Shown in pieces: positions 23,649-40,204 of a stretch of 64,000 nucleotides of DNA. Origin of the DNA: Pyxicephalus adspersus (taxonomy: Eukaryota; Chordata; Amphibia; Anura; Pyxicephalidae); NCBI RefSeq assembly GCF_032062135.1, contig NC_092866.1, forward strand, positions 24,051,879-24,115,878, given 5' to 3'. The position numbers and the translations under genes are program-made. Positions within the stretch are counted from its first letter, which is position 1; each line of letters opens with the position of its first letter. The notes under the pieces were generated by a model that worked only from the letters and a program-made list of their open reading frames with translations, ran no database searches and had not been told where the DNA came from.

Positions 23649-23800
23649 AGGACAGTGTTTTGAGTGCAGGTTGACTTTTCTGTTATGGTCCTCTGAATCT
23701 GGTGTGTCTATTCTAGCTAAGGGGGACTTATAGGGTGATGTGGAATCACAGATAGCAGCACTTCTTACAGAAAAAGCATATGTGGACTTTTTTTGTTGTG

Positions 23801-23805
<5 letters not shown>

Positions 23806-23840
<35 letters not shown>
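23806..23840. repeat. (AT)n microsatellite
   Basis: Uninterrupted alternating AT of about 35 bp. Confidence 0.9.
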
Positions 23841-23844
<4 letters not shown>

Positions 23845-24768
23845 CATTCAAATATATTTATCAACTTTACAGTTTACGCACCACTCATACTATAATATTT
23901 TAGATGAATGCATTAAGTTTCAGAGTTAGCTACTGTGTTGAATATCTGTGTTTTAGTGCAAGTGTATTGAAACACTTTCTTATCAGCAATTGTCAAAAAA
24001 ATGCAAAAATATATTTCTTCAGTGATAAAAAACAAACAATTCTGAAATAAAATATCCACATAACTATTTAAATATGATATGAAGTGATAAGAAATAAAAC
24101 AATGCTGGTAAATACTGTATGTTCAGATAACACATTAGCAAACTCATTCATTTAATAAATGGAAATAGTTTTGGTGGATGGTGTTACTTTATAGAAACTT
24201 CTTAGCCTGTGCATGTGCTGACCTAGGTTACAGGTAACTATACTTTAAATAGTCCAATGTTATTTCAGATATTCTCAGCTAGCAGTTCCTTCTATATATG
24301 ATGATCTCTATTGTGGAATATACACATGTGAACACATTACATGCAAATATCTTGATCAGAGTTCTGGCCACTACACAGCTCAGACCCCACAAATCATTGC
24401 ACACATCTGCTTTGTCTCACACTTACCCTTACCTGTAGAAAAGCTGAAGCCAGCGAAGCAGAGAGCAGTAATGATCCATTAGCAATATCCAGACTTGAGA
24501 AGGATAAGAGACCACCAGCCACCACTTCCCTTTGACTGCTATAACAAAGCCACAGCTGTAACATGCAGAGAGATGTGTAAGCCAGCATTGGTGGTGCCTG
24601 GGATAGGCGTGCCTTGGTGATGCCCCCACCTTTTCCCCAGCTTTCTCTGCACTCATAGTATTGGATGCATCGATATTCTAGCAGGAGCTATGCTATGATG
24701 TCTCAGTGCACGGATGCAGTGCTGGGCTTAGAAGACATGCGATCATAGAAGTACTGAGGCACAAAGCT
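23841..24768. other. CBLN1 upstream region
   Basis: No repeat recognised. From about 24390 it becomes less AT-rich and probably includes promoter-proximal sequence. Open frames on the minus strand (24394-24656) are not conserved-looking. Confidence 0.4.
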
Positions 24769-24775
24769 TATAAAG
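24769..24775 (+). promoter_or_regulatory. CBLN1: Possible TATA box of CBLN1
   Basis: TATAAAG lies about 240 bp upstream of the CBLN1 ATG, in a stretch that is less AT-rich than the surrounding DNA. If used, transcription would start near 24800 and give a 5' UTR of about 200 nt. This is inferred from motif and position only; the window holds no expression evidence. Confidence 0.3.
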
Positions 24776-24973
24776 TCCATCCAGTCCTAGAAGAAGGAAA
24801 AACAAAGGCTGCTGGTATAGCTGGAGAGCACTCTGAAAGTCCCTAAAGTGTCTCCTAAAGGTAGCTACCTCCTGATCCCAACCACGTTCTTCTTTTTGGA
24901 CTGTTGAAGAGGTTGATGGTCCATTTGTCTTCCTTCCAGTAGAACTTGGCTTGGAAGAAAAGTGGTCGATTAG

Positions 24974-29012
<4,039 letters not shown>

Positions 29013-29470
29013 ATCTGACTTAACCTAAGAGCAGCACGGAGAGAAGGTTTGTTGCTATTACCCTCAAATAGCTTCAATTAGAGACGCAAAATGGACGTTT
29101 TTCACTATCAGATATTCAAGACCCCGTATATTTAATTGTGTGTTTACCTGCTTCGGAAACTATTATTGTAACAGACAAGGAACTAGCGGGATCAGCTGTC
29201 ATTTCATAACAAGTCACTTTAGGAGCAAATGTCTTCTGTCCACGTTCTTAGGAGACTTACTATGTCAAATAGGTGTACACGTTTCTTTTATTATTTTTGA
29301 GCACAGTATATCCATCTGTAATTTTTGTTTTCTCAGCTTGACAACCAGTAGAGAATACCATTGAGATATCATAAATACTGGCTGCTAGTATCCCAGATAA
29401 CACCAAAACTATCTTCAGAGGCACAGTTGGTGTATTTCAGTATTTCTCTGTAATTTTGAGTGATTGTGGA

Positions 29471-29476
29471 AATAAA
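29471..29476 (+). terminator. CBLN1: Proximal CBLN1 poly(A) signal
   Basis: Canonical AATAAA 459 nt after the stop codon, followed within 40 nt by a GT/T-rich stretch resembling a downstream processing element. Confidence 0.6.
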
Positions 29477-30155
29477 GACTGCTACATGTCCAATGCTTGT
29501 TCTGCTCTTTTAAAATGTGGCCCAAATACAAGCGATAGAATATTATCCAGCTATCAGTATTATACTCTGTACTATAAGTGTGAATGCTGGAATGTTGTTA
29601 TGCTTCAAATTCTTAAGTCATAGTTAAGAGGTTTTCTTTTTGTTTCAAGTGTAAGCCTACAATTTCCCAGACATATGCCAAATAATTGTGAATACATTAA
29701 AGGAAAAATCAAATGTAAAATATTTTTTTTACTCAAAAATGTCATGTTTTTATTCATTCTGTCTTCAGTTTAAGTAGCAGTGTACCTTTTTTAGTTTGTT
29801 GCATGTTAAGTGTTCATTTTATCCCAGAAATACAAAGTCCAAACTGTTCTTTAAAATGAAAAAAATAAATAACACCTAACAGTATTGGGTAAATGGATAC
29901 ATCAACTGTATATACAGTGAACATTATATAAAATATTATATTTTAAAGTACATTTCTTTATTCAGATGTTACCTTGTATGCAGCCGTCTGAAATGTCACT
30001 GTTAATAATTTCATACTCTAGTCATTTGTTTGCTAATTTATAATTTTTATTGTTATTAAAAAATGAAATGCTATAATTTTGCAGCACTCAGAGATGACTA
30101 CTTTTATGATCGTGATCATGGGAGGAGATTTGATTGTACCTTAAATTACCAGTAA

Positions 30156-30161
30156 AATAAA
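30156..30161 (+). terminator. CBLN1: Distal CBLN1 poly(A) signal
   Basis: A second AATAAA about 1.14 kb after the stop, followed by a GT-rich stretch. A further AATAAA lies near 29864. Use of the distal site would give a 3' UTR of about 1.2 kb, ending just before the TTAA-flanked MITE at 30209. Confidence 0.45.
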
Positions 30162-30208
30162 AGTGTCAGAAAACAGTGCTGAGTTTGTCATTGCAGTGTA
30201 AAATTTCC

Positions 30209-30573
30209 TTAAAGGGATAGTTTACTCAAAAGTGATGTCCATGGTAAAGGTTGAGATTGGTAAGTGTCTTACATCTCCGGAGTGAGATCCCCTTGCCATA
30301 GGCTATGACTTGTGTATCCCTGCTTATCCTTGGGAACACCCTTGGAATAGTTCTAACTCCTCCTTTTGCATCCTCCATAATACAAAAAATATATCACATA
30401 TTCAACAGGACAACTGTTACCCCCTTGTGGCCAGGGTTGATATACAGTTTTTGGGAACTGAAGCTCAAAGATCTTAGAACCATATTTTTCGTGGAGGTAT
30501 AAGAAACTGTGATTTTAACGGTGTAGTATTTACCAAACACTGACAAATTTGTTTCGGTGGACTACCTCTTTAA
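30209..30573. mobile_element. TTAA-flanked MITE, second family
   Basis: TTAA at 30209-30212 and 30570-30573. Inner termini are AGGGATAGTTTACTC and (complement of the right) AGAGGTAGTCCACCG, resembling Kolobok/T2-type ends but different in sequence from the 8208 family. It begins 48 bp after the distal CBLN1 poly(A) signal. Confidence 0.65.
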
Positions 30574-31514
30574 AAAATGAAATAAATTGTTTGTTAAAAT
30601 TGGTAGAAAGAAATGTGTCACCGGTGAAAACCAGTTAAATACCATCTCAAATGTTTCGTGTCCCGGCTGGTGAAAGAATGGATAGATTTATTAGCTAAGT
30701 GGAGTGTACATTTTTCTCTTCTTCAGTCTTTATATATCTGTGTGAATGTGTCAACTTCTATTATCTCTGTCATTCTGAGATCTTGATTTTTCCAGAAAAT
30801 CTACAGAATGGGAGTGGATACTGCAGAGTTAATATGCCATGGCTTTATTTCAAGCCTTTGGCTTCAAGAAGGAATTTAATTAGCTCCTATGGGGAAAATT
30901 AATACCAGCATAATAAGCAAAGTCTCCTTATTTATTCTCAGTTTTGTCTCCATAATAGTTTTGTTGAGCTGATGGGGACATTTCAAGATCTTCTAACACA
31001 CCAGGTGACTCCATCATATCTACAACTTGATTGTTCCTGTAGAGGTCATTATTAAAATGACAAGATCTAATTTCCACACTATTTGACTCACTTCTGAGAA
31101 GTGTAAACAGGCAGATTTGCCTGTATATACTTCGTGTCTTCCCTTACTGTGTACTACAGATTTGTTGAATATTTATACTAATATAGCAGGTTTTTTAATT
31201 TTTACGAGTCTTAATATTTCTAAGTTTTCATAAACAATTGCTCTAAAGATTTATTATTTTTCATAAACATTGGAATAACACTTTCACACAACTTTAGCAA
31301 TATACGTTTTAAGTTTTTGAAATCTAACTTTTTGAACTATTTTTTTGGAATAATAGTTTCTGCAGGGAAAAAGCGTTAGTGTAATGCTTGTCAGCCAATG
31401 TAGCAAACCAGCCACTTGTCTGTTTATCTCAGTGATAACTTGTATGCCTAGCATAAGGCGAGGAAATTGACATGGGTTTAGCTCAAAATGGGCCTGATGT
31501 TCTTTTAGGCCGGT
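30574..31514. other. Non-coding DNA
   Basis: Nothing recognisable. Confidence 0.5.
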
Positions 31515-31702
31515 CAAGATAGACTACTATAAGAGAACCTGGGTAATCCAACAAACCTGGGATAATTTTCCTAAAAACTTGCTATTGGTTGGAAATTGTT
31601 TTTAATCCTGGACCAGATCCATTTCAGGTTTGCTGGATCACCCAGATTACTCTCATAATAGCATATTGTCTCCAGTCTTGCAGAGCTTTATTAAATCAGA
31701 CC
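31515..31702. mobile_element. Palindromic MITE, copy B
   Basis: Near-palindrome: AAGAGAACCTGGGTAATCCA and ACAAACCTGG on the left, and CAGGTTTGCTGGATCACCCA then CTCTCATAATAG on the right. Same family as 2171, 51310 and 57125. Confidence 0.65.
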
Positions 31703-32747
31703 CAATCTGAGAAGTTTTGGAAATAGACAGATTTGAATACAGTGACAACTACTCCAAAAGCAAGTGGAAATTTTGATTTTAAAATACCATAGCACCCCAG
31801 AAAGGGTAAGTGAATATGAGTTTCTACACATACTGAACTAGCTCTTTACTGCTGATGACTGTATTTGTCACAACTTCATAGCCTCAGTATTGGGACAGAC
31901 TGATTTTTACTAAAATTTATTAAATATATGATAATTCAGTATTAAAGGGCTGAGCTTTTTATGCTAAATTTGAAACCTTGTAACAATAGTTAAATACTTT
32001 AATATATGGCCATGAGTATTGCAATTGTCACTGTCTGCTTATACAAATGTACAGGTACTGAGGGACTGTTGTTCCATGCCTGTGTTCTTTCGAAATGCTT
32101 TTACAGTTTGGGTTACAATTGTTTATATTATTTTTCCTCTTAAAAGTAGCTTGAATGTCTATTTGGTAATATCTATATTTCATTGAAAAACAAAACATGA
32201 ACAAAAGAGGTCTGGCACAAAATCTGTAAATATTGAAGTGTTTTACTTTATTTTTTTATTTTTTTTTTTGTGGACCTTCGGGTGCTCTCATATACACTGT
32301 CCCCAATGTGCTCTTCAGTTGATGAACAGCTCTTGTCTGAAGACAAAAAAAGAAATCTGGCTGCTTTTCATCTGCTGATACACAGGACCTGCCAGCAAGT
32401 CTTCATTATAAACACATTCAGATACTTCAGTAGCAGCTGGTTGGGGGGCTTGAGCGCAAACCAATTACAGTTTATGAAGAGGTTAATAATGGAAGGACAA
32501 GTCCTTCCTCTTTAGAAAACACTCATTTGTGTCTATTCTGGTTTGAGAATATTCACATTGTCTTGTGTGTAAAAAAAACGTTATTTGGTGGATTATCTAC
32601 ATCAGATATTTTGCATTAGCAACATTTTTATTTTGCTGCTAGAATTTATCACAAAGGATAAGAATAAAAAAATTAAATGATGTCAATTTAAAGAATAGAT
32701 CCCTTTTACCTGTGTGAAAGGAGAAAGGAACTTGTTATAAATTTATA
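31703..32747. other. Non-coding DNA
   Basis: Nothing recognisable; homopolymer T near 32255. Confidence 0.5.
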
Positions 32748-32802
32748 TTAAATGTACAGTGCTGCGTAATATATTGGCGCTATATAAATACTGATCATTA
32801 TT

Positions 32803-32833
<31 letters not shown>
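32748..32833 (+). mobile_element. L2-like LINE 3' tail fragment
   Basis: AATGTACAGTGCTGCGTAAT followed by TTGGCGCTATATAAATACTG and a TAA microsatellite: the same tail as at 11880-11945, without upstream LINE sequence. Confidence 0.7.
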
Positions 32834-33188
32834 TTAATAAAAAAGGATTATTGTGTTTTTTAAAGCAGCATAATATTATTAAACATTTGTTTGTTTCCTG
32901 TGGGCAACGATTGTGGTTTCTTATATTTTTAGTGCTTCGGACCATCAGTATCACAAAAACATAAAAAAACTGTGTATAGGACCTTTTCAGCATCTGGTGT
33001 ATGAAGAAATATTAAGACTGATTTACTTATGGTTTGTGAATGTTTGCACAACAAGTTATGCAATTGTTCACATTAATATCTCAGTTTTTAAAAAATAGGT
33101 GGATAATTGATCCTAATACGTATAAGTTTTATATTGGTCTTATCAAAGTGAGTGCATCCCTGGCTTGAAAGTATATGTGTGTGTATAT

Positions 33189-33221
<33 letters not shown>

Positions 33222-33611
33222 TATAAATATCTATCTATATATATGTATATATACAATATATATATATATATATACATACACACAATGTTGTATGTAGGTG
33301 TGTGTATATCTAAAAATCTATATATATAAAAAAGATGAAATATATGATGCCAAATTTGCAGGGTATGCAACATAAATAATTGTATTGCTGCAGATTTGCG
33401 GCTCTTTATTTGGGGATCCAGGCCCAAAGTGTCTTGGAAGGAATGGGTGGGCTAGGCACCCCACTCCAGAAATTTAGGATATCTAGGGAGCATCTGGCCA
33501 CTGATAATAAAAACACACCTGTCTTTGGAGACAGGGGGGAGTTTGCAGCCTGATGCCAGGTGGGCCAGCTGCAAAGGCTATGTGCAGCCTGTGAGCTGAG
33601 AGTAGGTCTTC
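32834..33611. other. Non-coding DNA with a TA/AT microsatellite
   Basis: A compound AT/TATA repeat spans about 33177-33330. The isoleucine/tyrosine-rich minus-strand frame across it is an artefact of the repeat. Confidence 0.55.
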
Positions 33612-33775
33612 CATAATTTATGGGGGTACATGTCTAAATACTAATTAGAGGAACCTCTCAGAAAAGGCCTAAACACAGCAAAATGTAACATAACTGAAAA
33701 CCCTATCAAGTCTATGGTAGAAAGCAAGGTAAAAAACAAAGAATGAAGGGAAACATGGAAAAAAATATGTCTGAT
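33612..33775 (+). repeat. Dispersed repeat, copy 1 of 2
   Basis: About 160 bp with a direct copy at 37212-37366. Shared text includes CATGTCTAAATACTAATT, AGAAAAGGCCTAAACACA, AAAACAAAGAAT and GGGAAACATGGAAAAA. Family unknown. Confidence 0.7.
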
Positions 33776-34067
33776 AGACCAGAGCCAGAAGGCTAAATTT
33801 GTGTTTTTGCATGTAATGTTGTGATGACTTGGATCCTCTGTGATGGAAAACACTGGATTTTTCTCTGTTTCATTGTGCTTTTGTGAATAAAAGTGGGCAG
33901 AGTGCTCTGAAATTAGAACCGCAGTCTAAAGAACCTCTCTGTAGCGAGTGTGTTTTGAAGCTAATCCCCACAGCATATACAACACATGGAACCTTTTAGT
34001 TTCATCACATGACACCAACTATATCATAAAAATATCTTTGACTTTGACAAAACAGTCATCAACCAAT
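33776..34067. other. Non-coding DNA
   Basis: Nothing recognisable. Confidence 0.5.
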
Positions 34068-34107
34068 GTCAACATGTTTCATAATCCAAAGTACGCTTTT
34101 TCAGGAC
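34068..34107 (-). ncRNA. Hammerhead-like ribozyme motif, minus-strand copy
   Basis: On the minus strand: stem I GTC, then CTGAAAA (CUGANGA with one G to A change), GAAAC, a two-base loop, GTT, then stem I GAC. Stem I pairs by three bases with a sequence different from the other copies. Stem II is poorly formed. Decayed Penelope-like remnant. Confidence 0.4.
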
Positions 34108-37100
34108 CAAAGAAGTAGTAAAAAAAAAAAGATCACTAAACAAATAACATGATATATAATAATTACAACATGATTTTTTAAATAAAGGAATCATCTCTGC
34201 TCCATAACTGCCACATCCCCTTATGTCATGCTAAAACACCAGGGATCAGAGCACACAAAGGAATTAAAAATGGAAATTAGCCATCGGAGCCCTTTAAGAA
34301 CTGAAGAGGAATTAGTGACTGAGCATAGGAGCATAGGCTGACTAAGCAATAATCTTGAGGAAGCCTATCCACTGATATCCTCCCTCCTTTTATTTTATTC
34401 AGTACCTGACAATTGGACCACAAAAAGCCAGCATTTTAATCAGATATGAATGTGTTCCAAATCAGATAACCGCCAAAGCAATGTCATTTGATGTAACCTG
34501 AACCCTTTTATGCATCCTCCAAAACTAAATTCCTCAGGCCTCACTAAAAGGCAATGTTAAGCCGATTCTTCTGGCAGGAAAACCAAACATCGGCCACTCC
34601 AAAATGTAACCCTAATATGAGCATGGGAGCACAAATGTAAACCAAGACAAAAAAAAAAATCAAGCGTGAACGGAACATTCTGAGAGGCACCACTAGGAGA
34701 CCTAAGACCTAAGATCAACATATAAAATGCACAATCAAACGAATCTACTGTAACAAAATTGATATCAATACATGAAGTTCACATAGAATAATACTCACTA
34801 CTGTAGATCACAATATTAACCACAAAGTATCTCTTCTCAATGACATAGGCAGATCCACAAGAAGAGGAACACGTGATGGCAACAGGTGCAGAGGGGCAGA
34901 AACAGCTAAGTACAGGGAAACCTAATAAATACTTAAAAAGATCATAAGTATAAGCTAGAAAATAAGCTAGAAAATAAAAATGTGTCAATGTTAAATGGAA
35001 CCATCAAGAGACTATATATTATTATAAAAGACCCATGATTAGGATCTTTTGAAAATATTTTGTGATGTGCATTGTAACATTACCTTTGTCATAGGCAATG
35101 GTTAAATTTTATCTTGTTCTTAAATTGATTAATCAGTAAAATACTTACTTTATTTTACCATATGCCTGCAAAGTCCCGCTCTTCTGCACATGAGACTTTT
35201 ATTGCCTATTATGATTTGGAATGTGGCATTGTTCGTTTTAGACATTGTCATTCCCTTATCAGCAAACCCTTTTCAATACATCTAATTACCTGACCAGTTG
35301 ATAGTTGTAAACACCTAATGGAGGTTCCAATCCCCCTACTCTAATATAAAACTAACTTCAATTTGGCCTAATTTACACTTTAGGTTTTACCTGATAATGT
35401 GGGCATTGAATGTATGGCTTTACACTGAAATTAATCCAATATTTTCCATTTTGTTGATATCTGGCTGCTTCTAAACTTTGCACAGAGATATTCAATTAAA
35501 AGACATGAAAACAAACCTTTAAAAAGAATGCTACCTAAATCCAAGATTATAGAATACAAATATTAGATTTACCTTGCGGAACAAGCAAAAATATCTTTAA
35601 AGATAAAGGTAAGATTGCTTCGTAAATTACAGCAAAACTCAGACTAAAGTTAAAAGACATTATAATTTAGGAAAAAGTTCATATAGCATCTTTTTCTAAA
35701 TGTGATCTGCTAGGTTGTGTAAAACTGGACCAAACAATCAGGACTGTGGGTAGACAGTGCTGTTGGGAACAGGGGTACTTTAATGGTAGTTAAAATGTTA
35801 AATGGCTAATTTATTGCCTGAATGAAAATTACCTATTATATCCTTTCTCCTGATTTGTGCAGTGGTATCCAGAGCTGCCATCAGAATGGTCTGAGCCCCA
35901 CACTGGGTAAACTTCCTGGATCCCCGTGTCTAAAAGTTCCACCATAGCAGAATTCAATTTGAGGGTCAGGGCTAATCAGTAAAGTCAGGTTCAAGTGAAG
36001 GTTCAGGCTCCTTTTGTACCCGGATCCTTTGCTGGCCTGCCCAGACCCCCCAATTTAAAATTGAAAAGCTGGCAAGGAAGTCACGTGCAAATGGAATGTC
36101 AGGATAGCCAGCAAAGGGGCCAGGTAAAAGTGAAGGGTCAGGTTCCACCTTCATCTGGATTCCTTGATAGCTAAACAGACTCATTACTTTCCCGTGATGG
36201 GGAAAAGTGTGTATGGTTACATATCACCTAATATTAGGGATGAAGGGTGCAGGGTAAACAGACCGTCAGTGACATACTACTCTTCTGTTTCTGCTTCTAT
36301 GTATTATTTAGGTGCTAGGATTAGCTTTCCAGCACCCAGTGCCAGGAGATAGAGGGAAAAGGTGGCCTGGGGCCACTATTAACTGTGGAGCGTGAGAGTG
36401 GAGTAGTAGATAAGCCCCTAGTACAGAGTTTTACCTGGCAGGCATGATCAAATCCAATACATTGGTCAGACCCAGTAGTGTAGTGCCCGTCTGATGGTGG
36501 TCCTTTTGGCAGTGTATATGTTTGTACCAGTCACAACTTACCCACAGCCAGGGTCAAACTGGGACACTTCAGCTTGGGGACCACCAGTGCCAGGGTATGG
36601 ATCCAACCTGCTTTAGGTTTTGGAGCTCATCAGCACCATAAAGTTGAGCCTATGTTAATTTCCAGTCAAATGTTTACACATAAAAATAATGCAAATTTGT
36701 AGCAAATCTATATAAAAAAGAAATTTTTGTTTACTTAAATATTCTGCAATTACAGTATGTGTAATGACAAACTTCACTAAAAAACATAAACATTACATCC
36801 AAGCACTAGATAAACATATTTTAAGTTGTATCCCTCTAAAAATTATTTCACACCTGTATTCTGTTATGTGTCTTGTAGAAGACAGCTTCTGTCTTACTAG
36901 TCTGAAAAAAAACAAAACTATTACTGATTTAAAAAGGGAGACGGATCAAAGTCTCCCCACTTATTCTAGCTGGTGGAAAAAATAGGTTTGAAATGCAAGT
37001 ACAGTAAAAAGGAGGAAAGGGAAAAAGGAGGGGACAGAGTGGAAGGTGGGGAGTGAGGAAGTCAGGGAGGAGATGAAGAAGGCACAAAAAGCAAAACCAG

Positions 37101-37211
37101 GAGCATACTGAGGTTAACAGTAACAGTAAGAAAAGATAGGCAAGGAGATGGAATAAGTGAAGGTTAAAATTTATAATCCCGGGCTTGTAATGATGTAAAC
37201 TCAGGGCAAAG
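34108..37211. other. Non-coding DNA
   Basis: About 3.1 kb without a recognisable gene. 34180-34700 has a repeat-like look and may be flanking Penelope-like sequence. 35860-36400 is moderately GC-richer with short frames of no family. Confidence 0.4.
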
Positions 37212-37366
37212 ATTTATTGGGGGTTCATGTCTAAATACTAATTGGAGGAACCGCTAAGAAAAGGCCTAAACACAACAAAATTGAACACAACTGAAAATCT
37301 TATTAAGTTTATGGCAGATAGCAAGGTTAAAAACAAAGAATAAGGGGGAAACATGGAAAAAATAGG
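37212..37366 (+). repeat. Dispersed repeat, copy 2 of 2
   Basis: Direct repeat of 33612-33775 with scattered substitutions and small indels. Confidence 0.7.
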
Positions 37367-38229
37367 AACAACAATCTTTACATCAGAAACAAAATACAGC
37401 AAACAATGCTTATACTAATATATAGTCTTCAGCAAAAAATGAACATGCATTGCTGACATCCTTTGAAGGCACTACTGTTGCTTCAGATGTCGTGAGTTTA
37501 CATAAAATAGTTATTTCATGACAGAGGTCAGAATAGTCTGTCCAATAATTCACAATGCAATATTTTCATGTTTTCTAAGATGGAAGGATCACTTTTAGGT
37601 TTTTGAGCTCAGTCATAAAAACCTTATAAACTTTGAGTACGTCTTTAATAATTTCAATATTCAGGTAGCCATTTCCTTCACATATTTTTCCCCTAACACT
37701 TACAACAACTCTTATTGACAGATTCCCAGTAAGGGTTACAATAAAGGCTTCTAATTTTGTCTGTTTAATTGTACCACTTTCATCTTGGAAAAAAAACAGG
37801 CAAATAAATTAGCAGAGGCCTGTTCAGAGCATTCTGCAAAATGATCCCTCGCAATCACTTGTGGTGGGTTATCAAATGCTAGAATGTGGAGCTGCCTCAT
37901 ATTTGACAAATTTAACTGATCCTACACTTTCACTTCAACTATGGTTCCTATTTTTATCTTGCCCGGGTGACTTATGAGGCAGTGTTTTCTTTTATTTCAT
38001 ATCAGTTGTAACAAGTTTTAGCTTGAGAATTTTCTCTCCTCCTTTCCTGTTTAAGAAAGAGAATCTCTTTACAACAAGAATTATTGCATCAATATTTTGG
38101 AGCTCTTTGAAAATCAAGCATAGGTAGGTGATACAGATGAACATTCTAGCTACAGGATGAACATTTGGAACGGTTTTGCTTCTTTTGATTGCTTTTGTTT
38201 AAGCCAGAACATTGGACCTTATATTTTCA
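37367..38229. other. Non-coding DNA
   Basis: Nothing recognisable. Confidence 0.5.
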
Positions 38230-40085
38230 AAACTCTGCAACCTCTCCACACTTGAAAACTCGCCATTTCCCCTTTTTTGATCACAACCTTTTCATCTTCA
38301 ATGTATCTAATTCTTCTCCCACTTTGCCACATCCCAGACCAGGTTAATGGCAGAGAGATATCCATAACCTTGACCACAACCTATTCTCAAACTGCCTTAT
38401 GTCCCTTTCCGCCACTCTCTCTAAAATATCATCTCCAGATAAAGCTGCCACTCAGTTCAACCACGCTCTTTCTTTGGTTCTGGATAAAGTTGCCCCTGCC
38501 ACCTTTTGCTACTCCCACCCTGCTAACCCCTGACCCTGACAAAACACTCACACTAAAAACATCTACTACTCTTTGTGCAGTTGAGCGCTTGTCTGAGCGC
38601 CAACTTCATGGACTACAATGCCAGACTACAACACTTTAACACTGAACTCACAGTCGCCAAGCAAAATTATTTATCTACTGTCATATCCTCCCAAGCTTCC
38701 AACCCATGCAGCCTCTTTGACTCTCTCCTAAACCCCACACCTGCTCCCCATACAACTACCTTTTCTGCCCAAAACAAAGACTCCTACTTTAGAGAAAACA
38801 ATTGTCAAAATTAGACATGATGTCTCTGCCCACCATCCCACTCCAGCCATATCCATCCCTTCTAGTTGTTAATCACCGCTAACCTCCCTCAACTCGTTTA
38901 CTCTGGATAAGATCTTCTCTTCTTCTCTCATTTTTCCACCCTGGTGCCCGCTCTAACTAAACTATTCAACCTCCTCCTTTCTAATGGTATGTACCCCTCC
39001 TCTTTGAAACATGCCATTATTCTCCCTATCCTAAAGAAAACCCTTACTAGACCCCTCCCTACCTTCTATCTACTGTCCTATCTCCCTTCTCCCATATGTT
39101 TCCAAACTTGTCTTGCAAACTTGTCTATAAAAGACTCACAAATTACTTGAACACCAACTCACTTCTTGACCCACCACAGTCTGGCTGTCGAGCTGCCCAT
39201 TCTCCTGAAACAGCCCTTACTATAGTGGCCAAAGACCTTCTCAGTTAAGTCTCAAGGCAACTTTTCCCTCCCCCTTCTCCTTGACCTTTCCCCTGCTTTT
39301 GACACTGTTGATCACCCCCTTCTAATTCAAATCATGCGCTTCATTGGTATCTGTGACACTGCTCGGTAGACTCATAGCCTCCTTTGGTTTACAGTACCAT
39401 CTGTATGCTGATGACACTGAAATCTATCTGCTGACTTGTCACCCTCAGTCCTGGATAAGGTCTCATGCTGCCTGTCAGCCAGCTCATTATGGATAGCTGA
39501 CAGATTTCTGAAACTGGATAAAACAGAACTCATTCAAACAGAACCCCCCACTCAAATTCTTAATCTCCCCCTCACATTTTTCTAACTGTTAACAACACTG
39601 TTATTCGCCACTCCCCTCGGGCACATTGCCTTGGTATCACCTTTACATTCTGCCCTAATATTTACTCCTCATATTCAGAACATTTTCAGGTCCTGTCACT
39701 TTCACCTGTGCAACATCTTCAAAATCCACCCCTACCTGTCCCCAGAGACAACCAAACTCCTTGTACATACTCTGATCATCTCTCGTCTGGACTACTGTAA
39801 CCTCCTCCTCTTTGGTATTCCACTAATCCCACTCTTTCCTCTACAATCTATTATGAGTGCTGCAGCCAGATGTATCCATCCTTCCCAGCACTCTTCTTCT
39901 GCTCCATCTCTTTGTAGTTCTCTTCATTGGCTTCCATTTCACCTGAGAATCAAATTCAAGCTCCTCTGCTGTGCTTTCAAATACCTCCAAAACCCATCCT
40001 TTCAAACTTGACCATCCTTCTTCTAAACCTCTCTCCTAAACCTTCACTACTTCCGACCACTCCATATCTCCCACTCTTACTCCTT
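38230..40085 (+). mobile_element. L2-like LINE, broken RT open frames
   Basis: Successive frames carry L2-type ORF2 text: LSTAKQNYL-like linker with ASNPCSLFDSLLNPTPAP near 38700; ALTKLFNLLLSNGMYPSSLK near 38950; [13 protein letters not shown] (catalytic YxDD box) near 39395; HIQNIFRSCHFHLCNIFKI and SRLDYCNLLLFGIP near 39680-39810; SLHWLPFHLRIKFKLL near 39925. The endonuclease is mostly missing. There are multiple stops and frameshifts and a deletion just before the YADD box. The 3' end is lost, so there is no tail. The copy cannot encode an active protein. Confidence 0.85.
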
Positions 40086-40204
40086 GTCATATGATAGTTA
40101 AAAAGTAGGTGGTGCACTCTCAGCTTTTTTCACAAGCCCATTATTGGTGGCCGTATAGTAAGTATTTAGTGCCCATGGCCATAATGCCAACTGCACTCAT
40201 CAAC
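40086..40204. other. Short spacer between LINE copies
   Basis: Unassigned; it may include L1 ORF1 5' sequence. Confidence 0.3.

Noticed and set aside
33143..33427. Ile/Tyr-rich minus-strand frame
   Set aside because: Translation of an AT microsatellite.
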